This document shows positions 21,778 to 32,972 of a DNA stretch of 64,000 nucleotides, one piece after another. The DNA is from Nothopassalora personata (lineage: Eukaryota > Ascomycota > Dothideomycetes > Mycosphaerellales > Mycosphaerellaceae), in NCBI GenBank assembly GCA_033816765.1, contig CM066287.1, forward strand, positions 2,852,001-2,916,000, read 5' to 3'. A program made the position numbers and the translations under genes. Every line of letters begins with the position of its first letter. Position 1 is the stretch's first letter. The notes under the pieces are model-generated. The model saw only the letters and a list, made by a program, of their open reading frames with translations, did no database searches and was not told the DNA's origin.

Positions 21778-24700
21778 ATGAGCTTTATTCCGCATTTTGG
21801 CAGTGAGTTCTCAGGCGAAGACAAGGTCAATGGCAAAGTCAATGGGCATGAGGTGCCTGCGTCGCCAAAGTTGCAACAAATGAAGCAGGGTATTTGGGAA
21901 TCGATTCAACAATTAGGCAGTCTCTTGAAAGCAGTGCGTGCGCCACTTCCAACAGAGACAGGCGATGGCAGCGAGTTACCCCAGCCAGACGAAGCAAGCC
22001 TATGGAAGGACATCGAAAACCTGTACAAGGACATCCGGAGGCAGGACATTAACGATCTGGAGGGTCTCCTTGAGACCTTCAAGCATACAGCGCTCAAAGA
22101 GCCCCTCGACGACAGGGACTATCTCATGGAGAGCCTGGTCGCTGTAGCGTCCAAAATGCCCGACGCGAAACTCCAGAAGAAGATCACTAACCAGTTCATA
22201 ACAACTCTTTGGAACGATCTCGATCACCCACCTCAGACGTTACTTAGCGATGAGTTCAAGTATCGTCAGCCGGACGGCAAGAATAATAACTACAAGTACC
22301 CGAACATTGGCAAAGCTGGTATGCCATACGCCAGGACGGTGGCTCCTAAGACCAAGCAATCCGCAACCCTGCCAGATCCCGGCGTACTGTTTGACGCATT
22401 GATGGCGCGCAAAAAGTCAACCGGACAGGAACATCCAAACAGGATCTCCAGTGTGCTCTTCTATTTAGCGAGCATCATCATTCACGATATCTTTAGGACG
22501 TCGCATGAGGACTACAATGTCTCGCTGACATCTTCCTACCTCGATCTTGCTCCTTTATATGGAAGCAACTGGAAAGAGCAGAAGCGGATGAGGACTTTCA
22601 AAGATGGAAGGATCAAGCCTGACTGCTTCTCGGAGTCTCGTCTGCTCTCATTCCCTCCTGGGGTGGGTGCACTCTTGATCTGCTTCAACCGATACCACAA
22701 TTATGTGGTCGAGCAGCTGGCGGCCATCAATGAGGACAACAGATTTTCTGTCGACCCCAAGAACCTCACGGTGAAACGATATGCCGAAGACGGAAAGGAA
22801 CCTGAGGAGATCAATAAGCGTGACGATGACCTCTTCCAGACCGCTCGCCTGATCACCACGGGCCTTTACATCAACCTGATTCTGATCGACTACGTTCGCA
22901 CGATCCTCAACCTCAACAGAACTGACGACAACTGGCAACTTAATCCTCGAATCGATATCCCAGACGGTCCAGCTGTCGGAACTGGCAATCAATGCTCGGC
23001 GGAATTTAACTTGGTCTACCGGTGGCATTCAGCCGTGTCCGAGAAGGATGACATATGGACACAGGAGCTCTTCAAAGAGCAGTTCCCCGAGATCAGACCC
23101 GCGGACGTTGGGAGACCGGGAGGTCTCTACCCATTCTTAGGAAGGCTGAAGGAGCTCGCCGATGACTTGTATGCAAAGGAGCCAGAAGCCCGTCCGTTTC
23201 CTGGCCTCCTGGCCGAGCAAGCGAAGATGCAGCGTCAGAAAGAAGGTCCGTACAAAGGCTCTTTCAGGGATGAAGACGTTGCAGAGCTTCTCACTGCTAG
23301 TATCGAAGACTGTGCCAATGCGATGGGTCCACAGCAAGTGCCTACCGTTTTGAAGGCAGTCGAAATGCTCGGCATCATGCAAGCCAGGACCTGGAAGTGC
23401 GCCACTTTGAACGAGATGCGTAAGCACTTCGACTTGAAGCCGTACGAGAAGTTCAGCGAAGTCACAAACAATGTCGAGGTGCAAGAGGCCCTCAAGCATC
23501 TCTATGACACGCCGGATCAGATTGAGCTGTACCCGGGCCTTGTGATCGAGGACGCAAAGGATGCAAGACTTCCAGGCTCCGGACTATGCGCATCATATAC
23601 TACCTCTCGAGGCGTGCTGTCTGATGCAGTCGCTCTTGTCCGTGGCGACAGATTCTACACGACTTCATACACGCCAGCTCTCTTGACGAATTGGGGCTAC
23701 CAGGAGACGCAATCGGATCTGAGCATCGACAACGGCTGCATGTTCTACAAGCTCTTTCTCCGCGCCCTACCAAACAGCTACGACCCAGCATCTGTCTACG
23801 TCCACTACCCAATGACTGTACCGGATGAGATGCACCGAGTGCTGAGGCGTCTGGAAAAAGACCACCTGTACAACTTCGACAAGCCAAAGGAGATCAAGCA
23901 CCCAGTCGTGTTGTTCAGTCATGATGCCGCCGTGAAAGTCGCCAACGACCAGGAAACCTTCAACGTGACTTGGGGGCCTGCAATGGAATTCCTGATGGGT
24001 CCAAAGGCCAAGAACTTCATGCTGGCTGGTGATAGACCCCCCAATGCCAAGTCTCGCAAGCTGATGGAAAAGTCCATGTACCTAGGCGGGTCGTCGAGGA
24101 CAATTCCGTCCGGCAACGAAAAGTGGCTCAAAGCGGTCCGCGACTTTTACGAGCAAAAGACTACGGAGCTGCTCAAAGAGAAGTCGTACAAGCTTGCCGG
24201 TGTCAACAATGTTGACATCATCCGCGATGTAGGCAATCTGGCTCACGTTCACTTCTGCGCTGAGCTGTTCAGCATCCCACTGAAGACCAAGAAGTTCCCG
24301 CACGGTCTGTTCACGGAGCAACAGCTGTACATGATCATGGCAGCTGTCTTCATCTGTGTCTTCTTCGACCTTGATCCGCCAAAGAGTTTCCCCCTTCGTC
24401 AAAAGGCCCGCAAAGCGTGCCAGGAGCTTGGAAAGATCATGAAGCTCCAAGTACAGTCGATCGCCACAGGTGGTCGTCTTGTTGAGTGGCTCATCGACAC
24501 CATCAAACCCAATGACGGGCCTCTGGGTGCTTATGGTGTCCACATGATTGCGGAGCTGTGCAAAGCCGACGTGGACATCGATGACCTCGTCTGGGGCAAC
24601 ATCATGGGCACTGCTGGCGGCATGGTAGCCAACCAGGGACAACTCTTCGGTCAAGCCCTGGACTACTTCTTCACTGAGGGACGAGAAGATCTCTCTGCGA

Positions 24701-25345
24701 TCAACGAGCTCGCAAAGGAGGATACACCCGAGGCTGACGACAAGCTGATGCACTACCTCATGGAAGGCGCTCGACTTCGCGGTGAGACCGGCATATTCCG
24801 TGTCGCCACCAAGGATGTCACCGTCGAAGACAACACCGAGGTCCTAGGGAAGAGGACACACAATCTCAAAAAGGGCGACAAGATCATGATCGACCTCAAG
24901 GCCGCCGGCCGGGATCCCAAGAACTTCCCAAACCCTGAGAAGCTCGATCTGACGCGCCCTATCGATTCCTACCTCACACTCGGCCACGGACCGCACCAGT
25001 GTCTCGGTCTACCGATGACCAGAGTGGCACTCACAACGATGCTGAAGGTCATCGGCCGTCTCGACGGTCTGCGACCTGCTACCGTTGCTGTGGGCAAGTA
25101 CAGCAGCGAGCACAAGGTCAAGAAGGTGTTGAAGGAGTTCGTGCCTGGTGATAAGAATGTACTTCCTGAGGAATGGCATTATCACCTGTACCTCACGGAA
25201 GACTGGGATCAGTACTTCCCGTTCCCGACCAGTAAGTCCTCCTACCCTAACACGGTGATACGCGGTATGGTTATGCTGAGCTAACTATTTGACAGGTCTC
25301 AAGGTAAACTGGGACGGGCCTATTCCTGATGCGAACAGTCATTGA
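21778..25345 (+). CDS. ppo: Psi-factor-producing oxygenase / linoleate diol synthase (heme dioxygenase-P450 fusion)
   Basis: Ppo enzymes oxygenate linoleate at C8 or C10 with a peroxidase-like domain and isomerise the hydroperoxide with a fused P450, making oxylipins that balance sexual and asexual sporulation. Exon 1 is 21778-25231, exon 2 is 25296-25345 (64-nt intron, GTAAGT..CAG), 1167 residues. The dioxygenase domain has the distal heme His236 (IIIHDIFRT) and the catalytic pair Tyr414/His417 (YRWH). The P450 part has the I-helix-type VANQGQ (Asn952, Gln953, Gln955) and an intact heme thiolate Cys1075 (GHGPHQCLG). The Cys separates it from PpoC-type 10R-dioxygenases, which lack it, and fits PpoA-type 8R-DOX with a diol synthase. 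Regiospecificity (5,8- or 7,8-diol) is not readable by eye. Confidence 0.93.
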
Positions 25346-25655
25346 GTCGATTGACGAAGTATGGGAGCATGGGAGCATGGGAGCATGGGTGCTCATGGGT
25401 GTACATGTCGTGTTCATGATTGTAGCATGGTTGCCTCGCTCGTTGTTTGATGAGAAAGACTCGTTCACGGTATGATATGTAGCATAGCGAAAATTTGGCG
25501 TACTCCCTTCGCGACGACGTACAAACCGGATGCTCGGACGTATTCACGCATAAAGGGAGCGCAAATCGCAACACATTGTTGGGGTTTCCATATCATGTCA
25601 TTTCCATGTCATTGTATGATTGTATACTAGCAGCAGCTATACTTCCTCCGCCACT
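25346..25655. other. Convergent 3' spacer (Ppo / MFS transporter)
   Basis: 310 bp between converging genes. It contains a short 8-bp tandem repeat at 25361-25392 and no gene. Confidence 0.5.
25361..25392. repeat. Short 8-bp tandem repeat (ATGGGAGC, about 4 units)
   Basis: Three perfect ATGGGAGC units and one variant (ATGGGTGC), starting 16 bp after the Ppo stop codon and so probably in its 3' UTR. Confidence 0.85.
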
Positions 25656-27312
25656 CTAAAGTGTGTATCGGAACCCCTCGAGGCCCTCAATTATCTTTCC
25701 ACCAGCCGCAGCGCGCTTGTTTGCACGGTAGAACTTGAGATCCATCACGCAAGTAAGCACCACAATGAGCGCACAGGCGATGATTGTGGTGTACATGCCA
25801 GGTGCGTATCCTGGCTGGTCCTGTGCTCTGAACACGGTGGACCCGATGATACCACCGATTCCTCCTGCACCGACCAGAGTCGCCGATGCAAAGGCACGCT
25901 TCCACTGCCCACGGACGTTGTTCGCCTGGTACGAGAGGATAGCCGGGACGTTGGCGCTGCAAGAAGTAGTCGCGAGGAACACTCCAAAGTACCGGATTGC
26001 GCTTCCCTTGCAGAAGCCAAGGATTGGGAGACCGATCACGCCCAAGAGGGCGTTGACGATGATGATAGGCCCACGGATGCGATACTTGTCGCCAACCCAG
26101 GCACAGGCGAAGGCCCAGATCGCGGCGAAGATGTATGGAGGAGCGATGAGGCACTCTGCCATGGCGGTGTCAAAGCCCATACCGTCGTGAAGGATGATAG
26201 GCAGGAAGTAAGCGATGGCGTAGGCCGAAGTGGCGTCAAGCATGAAGAGAGTAGCGAAACCCCAGATTTTGGAGTCGAGACCGCAGCGGAGATAGGTCGC
26301 CAGGTGGAATGGCTCAGCAATGGCATCGTGGCGGTCCTGCTCAATGCGGGCAACGACGAAGTCTGCCTCTCTCTGGGTGAGGAAGGAGAGAGCGAAAGAC
26401 TTGGATTTCTGAGCTGCCTTTTCTGGAAAGTCGGCAATGGTAAAAGCACCTATCATGCCCACGATGACAGTGAGCAGACCCTGCATGATGAAAATCCAGC
26501 GCCAGCCAGCAATACCGGACATCTCACCGGAGGGAGCATTAGGGTTCGCTTTAGTTGGGCCAAAGTGCTGTCCGTAGCCAGCGCCCAGGTTGCCCAGGCC
26601 GTTCATCTGGGAGAAGCCATAGGCCTGTTCGTGAGAGTCAGTTGAAGTCCTCGCCAGACGTTATGCCTGTACTCACCAAGATACCGGAGAAGGCAGAAGA
26701 CAAGCTACCAATCATGTAGAATGCAGCGTAGCGCTTCTGTTGCTCGTAGCGTGGGTACCAACACGACAGAAGGTACGCGCAGCCAGGGAAGAAGCCAGCC
26801 TCGAATACTCCGAGCAGCAGTCTCAGCGGGATCATGGTGGTCCAGGTCTTTACGAAGCCGAAAGTGATCATTGTGATGCCCCACAAGATCGTAATCATCG
26901 GCAAGAAGATTCGTGGTCCAACCTTTCGCAGGACGACGGTTGCAGGCGGCTGGAGGGCAATGTATGTGATGAAGAAGACAAGCACCAAAGTGGAGTATCT
27001 GAAGCCCACCGCGAGCTTCAAGTCCACACTCATGCCTGCAACGACAGCAACACCGAGATTGGTGCTTTTTACTGATCAGTATCTGCCCATGTTGGTGTCC
27101 TGGAATGCATCTTACCGGTCCATCAAGGAGACGCAGTACAGAAATCCCAGTGTGAGGACCACGCGCACGTCAATCTTCCATATTAGCTTCTTCTGCTCTT
27201 CAGGAGTAAAGGCATTGATCCGTGCGTCGTGTACACACTCGATGCAATCGACCGACTCGGTTCGCCCAAGGTGGTGAACACCAACGACCTTTTCCATGTC
27301 TGTGATTGCCAT
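25656..27312 (-). CDS. MFS transporter, anion:cation symporter / Dal5 (allantoate permease) type
   Basis: Three exons: 27312-27116, 27064-26677, 26624-25656; introns of 51 and 52 nt; 517 residues. The cytosolic N-terminus leads into [32 protein letters not shown], the typical first helix of the ACS family with its D-R-x-N motif. About twelve helices follow, including [29 protein letters not shown] (helix 4, characteristic of Dal5/Tna1-like carriers) and [16 protein letters not shown] in the extracellular loop. Such carriers import small organic anions (allantoate, nicotinate, pantothenate and others) with protons. The actual substrate is unknown. It is convergent with the Ppo gene; no sign of functional linkage beyond adjacency. 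Confidence 0.88.
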
Positions 27313-29007
27313 TGTGGATGCTTGGGAGAGCAACCTCAGCTTCTAGTTACTGATGAATGGGGAGCTCTAAGCAAATGCCAGATATTAGGGCGTGTTCAAG
27401 ACAACAAGGTCCAGAGATCAAGGCATTCTTGTGGTGCTTGTCCTTGTTCGCCTTCCGGATTTCCGAAGACTGCAGGATCCGGGCGATTTTGCACTAATAA
27501 GTCCACAGGTACTATCACACGACGAGGTGATCGTGGCAGCGAACTCTGCTAGAGTCTTCATCTCGCAAGCCACGGTTTGAATCTGTAGCGTGGACCACTG
27601 CACGGCAGATTGACGGCAAACAATTTATAGAGCTACCCCAGACCGGCGTGCGTGGAGTGAGATGGGCTAACATTAACCTTATCTCCACGTGGGGATCGCG
27701 CGCCGATGGACCATCCAGACTTCTGACAGTGCCCACGCTGGGTGCGCACGCGCCTCGTACACAGTGCAGCGAGACTTGGGAGAGTGCTATCGCACACCGT
27801 CATGCCTTTGCTGGCGCCGATACCGTTTCTGCATCTCCGGCGACGCTTCTGTGATGGAATATCCCTCAAGGATGTCACTCACAACACGTGGTTATGCCAG
27901 ACGGCAAGCTTTGCCGTTAGTCGCCGTTCCCTAGCCTCTCGTGGAATGGGTTCCTTGAGCTCGAAACAAGATACCGTTCTCTTTTTAGTCCTGATGCAAA
28001 GCAGGAAGTGACAGCCAGTCCTCTACTGCCGCAACGATGGCCGAGATCATATCCTCCCGAACGTATTGTGGTACAATGCAGCTTATCTGCTTCATCACTA
28101 CTTGGTCTGGTTTGTCGTCCATACCATCAACTCCAAGCTGATGAGACAGCCAGAGCTTCTCATGAATGATGAGAGGCGTTCATCAAGATGGAGCTCTCAT
28201 TTCGACAGACTGCTGGTGGCATGCGGAGTGCAGCAGCTTGCGTGTATGCACACCTGGCTTAGCGGCCGTGGGCGGATGGCCAACATGGAGGTCGCCTGGT
28301 CAGTAATGAAGGCATGAATTGGCGAGTCGAATACTTCTCCAGGTCAACCCTTCTCCCGTAAGCTGCTGCTGTTGTGCGGCAGAAGGGTGAGCCGGTGAAG
28401 CTCCATGACTGCTTGACATCAGCCAACGAATGGTGTGTGTGCGCAAGTGGCGAAAGTTGTGCGCTCCAGCGGAGGTTGTCTGGCTAGGCCACATGTGAAG
28501 TGACGGTAATATTTCTTTTCACGGAGAGGGATGACGGGAAGCGGTTCGTTACATGTTCGCTCAGACCTGCAGCCCTTCAATGATGGCGCAATAGTGATAG
28601 TCTTCAGAACACGAACGTAAGGATGGGTTCGGGAACCACGCGTAAGAGACATTTCATGGAGTCCCATGCCGTGGTACAAAGACTGGTCGACCGCCGAAGT
28701 GCTTGACAGCAGCGTCCGTTGACGTAAACGCTGCGGTGATCCGATGCGTGCACTGAAGACGTGGAGGAGGAGGAGGAGGAGGAGGAGGAAGTGAAGCTGA
28801 AGTGCGCGAGATGTTGTGTTGAAGACAAGATCGTCGGATGATGTGCCGACATCGGGCGCGACCCTTGTCGTCGTCATCTTGAAGACCAAAAAGTCTCGCT
28901 AAATGGCTCACCTTTGGCTTCCAGGCCCTTCTCCTCGTACTGTATCAGCCTCGCGCTGCTGTTACTTGTGCTTGCGTGTGGGCATATGCAGTTTTGTGAT
29001 AGCGAGA
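27313..29007. other. Spacer between the MFS transporter and ARG8
   Basis: 1.7 kb with both divergent promoters. It includes a GGA trinucleotide tract. Open frames around 28419-28889 on the minus strand owe a poly-Leu run to that tract and show no family character, so no gene is called. Confidence 0.5.
28763..28789. repeat. (GGA)9 trinucleotide repeat
   Basis: Nine GGA units about 220 bp upstream of the ARG8 start. Confidence 0.85.
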
Positions 29008-30564
29008 ATGTCTCTCCGAACATGCAGCCAGCGGATTGGCGCAGCGTTGCGAACACCTACCACCACCCGACGCGCGTATGCAGCTGCAGCCGTAGCGGCT
29101 TCGAGTCTGCCTGCAGACCAGCTGAAGGCCATTGAGGTATGCCGGTTCAATGCTTGCCACTTACTGTACCAGACTGACACTTGCGCGACAGAAAGAAGCC
29201 TCTCTACGAAACCCCGATCCACCAGCTGACTCGCAGACAGCCCGCCTGGTCAACTCGCACGCACCGTACATGGTCCCAACGTATGTTCGCCCTCCGCCCG
29301 TCTTCCACAAAGGAGAGGGATGTTATCTCTGGGACGTCGAGAACAGACAATACTTGGACTTCACAGCGGGTATTGCGGTCAATGCATTGGGTCATTGCGA
29401 TGCCGAGATGAGCAAGATTCTCTACCAGCAATCGCAGACGTTGGTGCACGCCTCGAACCTCTACTACAACCCCTGGACAGGAGCTCTCAGTCAACTGCTC
29501 GTTGAGAAAACCAAGGAAGCTGGCGGCTTCAATGCGACCCGAGCCTTCATCTGCAACTCTGGCAGTGAAGCGAATGAGGCTGCTCTCAAGTTCGCTCGAA
29601 AGTACGGCAGCAGTGTACAGCCAGATGGCAGCAAGTTCGAGCTTGTTAGTTTCAACGGATCTTTCCACGGCCGGACAATGGGATCACTATCAGCGACGCC
29701 CAACCCGAAGTATCAGAAGCCATTCTCTCCAATGGTTCCAGGATTCAGGTATGGTACCCTGAACGACATCAGGGCGATCAAGGATCTAGTGACAGACAGC
29801 ACTTGTGGCGTTATTATTGAGCCGATCCAGGGAGAGGGTGGAGTTAACGTCGCGTCTCCTGCATTCTTGATTGCTCTACGAAAGCGCTGTTCAGAAGTGG
29901 GCGCTGTCCTTATTCACGACGAGATTCAGTGCGGTATGGGACGTACGGGTAAGCTATGGGCCCACGCCGATCTACCTGCAGAGGCGCACCCAGACATTTT
30001 GACTACGGCCAAGGCTCTGGGTAATGGCTTCCCCATTGGCGCTACTCTGGTGACTGAGGACGTGTCGAGCAAGATTGTGACCGGTGACCACGGAACAACG
30101 TTCGGTGGCAACCCTCTTGGTTGCCGCGTGGCGCATTACATTGTTTCCAGGCTGTCAGAGCCGGAGTTGCTAAAGGATGTTCTGAAGAAGGAAGCCCGGT
30201 TCCGCCAGCATTTCGTTCGCATCCACGAGGCATTCCCTGACGTCGTACAGGAGGTCAGAGGACGTGGTCTGATCCTGGGCTTGCAGCTCAATGCAGACCC
30301 TACACCAGTCGTCACGGCCGCACGCGAGCGTGGTCTCTTGATCATCACCTGCGGGACGAATACCTTGCGGTTTGTTCCACCGCTTATCATTTCTGATGCT
30401 GAGATCGACGAGGGCATGAAGATTCTTCAAGATGCCATGCATGCCGTCTTCAGGGCTCCTGGAAAGGTGGAAGGCACCGATGGGTAAGTACATTGCCACC
30501 TTGGTTCTAGGAAATCGCTAACATCTTTTGCTTTGACAGGCAGCAAGAGATGAGACCTCTCTAA
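29008..30564 (+). CDS. ARG8: Acetylornithine aminotransferase, mitochondrial
   Basis: PLP-dependent step of ornithine/arginine synthesis: N-acetylglutamate semialdehyde to N-acetylornithine in the mitochondrial matrix. Exons 29008-29136, 29192-30483, 30540-30564 with 55- and 56-nt introns; 481 residues. The first ~40 residues are Arg/Ser/Ala-rich and lack acids until the end, a mitochondrial presequence. Class-III aminotransferase motifs are intact: FTAGIAVNALGHCD, FICNSGSEANEAALKFARKYG, FHGRTMGSLSAT, IIEPIQGEGG, LIHDEIQCGMGRTGKLWAH, and TTAKALGNGFPIGA with the PLP Lys at about 317, then HGTTFGGNPLGC. An in-frame ATG exists 35 codons upstream (28903), but the chosen one gives the cleaner presequence. 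The short last exon ends QQEMRPL. Confidence 0.95.
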
Positions 30565-31635
30565 GTGCCAGCATTACTGCATGTCCATCTTTCACTTGCC
30601 CAAGTCGTCGATCAGTTGCGATGCTTAGTTGATCCGATCTGACAGCTGTTTGACCCGTGTCACTTCGGTGAACATGAAGCGCCGCGCTTGACCAAATGCC
30701 ACCCAAAATGCTGCACCTTCAAAGCCACAGCAACAGAGGCTATGGTTTCAGCGCTCTGCTGAGGATACGGATCGTCCATGATGAGGCGCCTGTGGTGTTT
30801 GCGCGCGGTCCACCTTCATTCAACGTCAGCGTCGTTCAGAGCGCCTTCACCGAAGCCACGGCCGAGGCTTGGTTAGTTCAATCGTTGCCGCCTAGTATCT
30901 TGACCACCATCTTCAAAGGCTTCTCCAACCTGCTACAGCGATCGCTAGAACTATGAACTGGACTCATTCAACAGAGCGCGGTCTATTGTGTTAGAAGTGT
31001 TGATCTTATTGTTGCTGGATCTAGGCGAGCAATACGACTTCTATCCGGGGCGGCAGCGACTAAACTGACCGGGCCTCGGGCCGAACCCGAGGAGGACTTT
31101 GACCGACACCAAACGAGAGACAGTCGCAGCAGAAGTCTGCGACTTTGTACAGTCGCTCTGCGGCCTGCCTGTGCGATGGTGAGACAACTTGGCAGGGAGG
31201 CTGTAACGTCTCGCCGCCATCGCCAAGTCCAGCCGAGCAAACGGTCGTGGTCTTGGGGCTGGAATTGATTGGATCGGCATCAAAGCAGATCCCCAGACAG
31301 ACTGGTGACGCTCGGCTTACGCCATCGTGCCTGAGAAGTTTCGATTAGCTGCAATTGGTATTGAAGCACACGATTCTCAGCCACACGCTTGCTGACGACA
31401 CAGGCGGATTTTCAAGTCTCGTTCGTTTGTGGTTGTGTGTTTCGCTGAGGCCCAGTGGTCGTACAGGACGCATGGATCACAACGCTGATGCGTCTTGGCC
31501 AAATGTCTTGTCGGTAAGTATGTCCTTTCTCACGTTGTCGCTACCAGTATTTCTCCCTTCCTTTCCCCTCTCCTCACCTCACCAGCTGTACCAATACACA
31601 CCTCTGGGATCATCCCATCGACTACGCCCACGATC
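30565..31635. other. Spacer between ARG8 and the PAP2 phosphatase gene
   Basis: 1.07 kb. A small ATG-initiated frame of 86 codons at 30696-30956 is not recognisable and is not called a gene. Near the right end GTAAGT at 31515 and a pyrimidine-rich CACCAG near 31584 could bound a 5' UTR intron of the downstream gene. Confidence 0.45.
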
Positions 31636-32859
31636 ATGGCCCGTATGGCCATCAACAAAGGTACCCTTTTGGGTGCAATGGGCAAGCCTTCGAAGAAGCT
31701 CATTGCGTCCTACGTTTTCGACTGGGTCATCATCATCCTCTTCGCAGCAGCTGGTGCAGGCCTCGCAAAACTCCGGCCTCACCACCGACCATTCTCACTC
31801 CTGAATCTCGAAATCAGCAACCCTGTCGTTGACGAGCAGATCACCATATGGATGCTCGGCGTCATCGCATTCATCGTGCCAGTCATCATCATCGCCCTGA
31901 TCACTTTAATCTTCGTCCCTGGGAGCAATGTCAGAAGAGTCAGCACAACAAGCCAAGTGATCAAGCTCAAATTCTGGGAGCTGGAGAAAGGTCTCGCGGG
32001 ACTATGTCTGTCAGTCGCAGTGGCATTCTTCATAACCCAAGGCATGAAGAACATGTTCGGGAAACCTAGACCGAACCTCATCGCGAAGTGCCAACCAGAT
32101 CTCTCGTCGATTGGAGAGCACGTCGTGGGCGGCTATGGTCAAGATTTGAGCATGAGGTGGACATTGGTTGACTTCAAGATCTGCACCCAAACCGATACTG
32201 CGTTCCTAGACGATGGGTTTCGATCTTTTCCCTCGGGCCACAGTTCCTGGAGCTGGAGCGGCCTATTATACCTCACCCTCTACTTCTGCTCGAAGTTCAC
32301 CATCGGACTACCACACCTGCCTACACCGCTCGAACAGCAGCAGATGAGACCTGCGGTACAGAGGGACGGCGACCACGAACTCTTGCCGCTGCACACGAAC
32401 CGCGCTCGCGGCGATTCGGAAGACACGAAGGGGGAGGACGATACAGCATATCGCGGAGCCGCAGGCGGAATAGTAGGGGGTGGAGACGACTCAATCGCAT
32501 CGAGTCCACTCTGGATGCGCAACGCGGGTGCGGCACCACCAAACTATCTGATCATCCCAGCGCTTCTACCAGTCGCAGTAGCCGTCTACATCTGTTCGAC
32601 GCGATATGTGGAATTCTACCATTTCGGGTTCGACATCATCTCAGGGTCGTTGATCGGGATCGCGACGGCGTACTTGTCCTTCAGGTGGTATCATTTACCG
32701 ATCAGCAGAGGGCAGGGATGGGCGTGGGGCGCACGTTCAAGGAACAGGGCATTTGCGATTGGGGTCGGAACTGGAGGGTATGTTGGCAATGAGGGCTGGG
32801 AAACGGCGAACGCTAGGTCCAAGGCGAGAGACGTGGAAGCTCAGCCAGGGCGGGCGTGA
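31636..32859 (+). CDS. PAP2-family lipid phosphate phosphatase (Dpp1/Lpp1-like)
   Basis: Such enzymes dephosphorylate diacylglycerol pyrophosphate, phosphatidate and related lipids in membranes. Single exon, 407 residues. Six membrane segments can be traced, starting KLIASYVFDWVIIILFAAAG. The three catalytic motifs are present: KNMFGKPRPN near 140, the FPSGHSSWSWSG motif near 200, and a third motif TRYVEFYHFGFD near 320, which carries the expected Arg, His and Asp. An insertion of about 70 polar residues (LEQQQMRP through SPLWMRN) separates motifs 2 and 3, longer than in yeast Dpp1. The tail after the last helix is basic and Gly-rich. Tail-to-tail with the next transporter, 113 bp apart. Confidence 0.9.
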   Translation: MARMAINKGTLLGAMGKPSKKLIASYVFDWVIIILFAAAGAGLAKLRPHHRPFSLLNLEISNPVVDEQITIWMLGVIAFIVPVIIIALITLIFVPGSNVRRVSTTSQVIKLKFWELEKGLAGLCLSVAVAFFITQGMKNMFGKPRPNLIAKCQPDLSSIGEHVVGGYGQDLSMRWTLVDFKICTQTDTAFLDDGFRSFPSGHSSWSWSGLLYLTLYFCSKFTIGLPHLPTPLEQQQMRPAVQRDGDHELLPLHTNRARGDSEDTKGEDDTAYRGAAGGIVGGGDDSIASSPLWMRNAGAAPPNYLIIPALLPVAVAVYICSTRYVEFYHFGFDIISGSLIGIATAYLSFRWYHLPISRGQGWAWGARSRNRAFAIGVGTGGYVGNEGWETANARSKARDVEAQPGRA

Positions 32860-32972
32860 CTATCCGACGGAGGGTTTTCGAGGATTTGATGATACGACTG
32901 TTGAGGATAATGCTCTGCGTTATAGCGTGGCGTCCGGGTGCCCGGATTCACTTGATCAACGTATGAGATATG

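Noticed and set aside
21778..27312. Ppo + MFS transporter (and DUF2236, cupin elsewhere) as a secondary-metabolite cluster
   Set aside because: No PKS, NRPS, terpene cyclase or pathway regulator lies in the window and the neighbours are housekeeping genes.
28419..28911. Minus-strand frames with poly-Leu or poly-Pro runs near the ARG8 promoter
   Set aside because: The runs are the (GGA)9 microsatellite read in different frames; nothing else is protein-like.
30696..30956. 86-codon ATG-initiated frame after ARG8
   Set aside because: No recognisable domain, signal peptide or cysteine pattern; length is within chance expectation.
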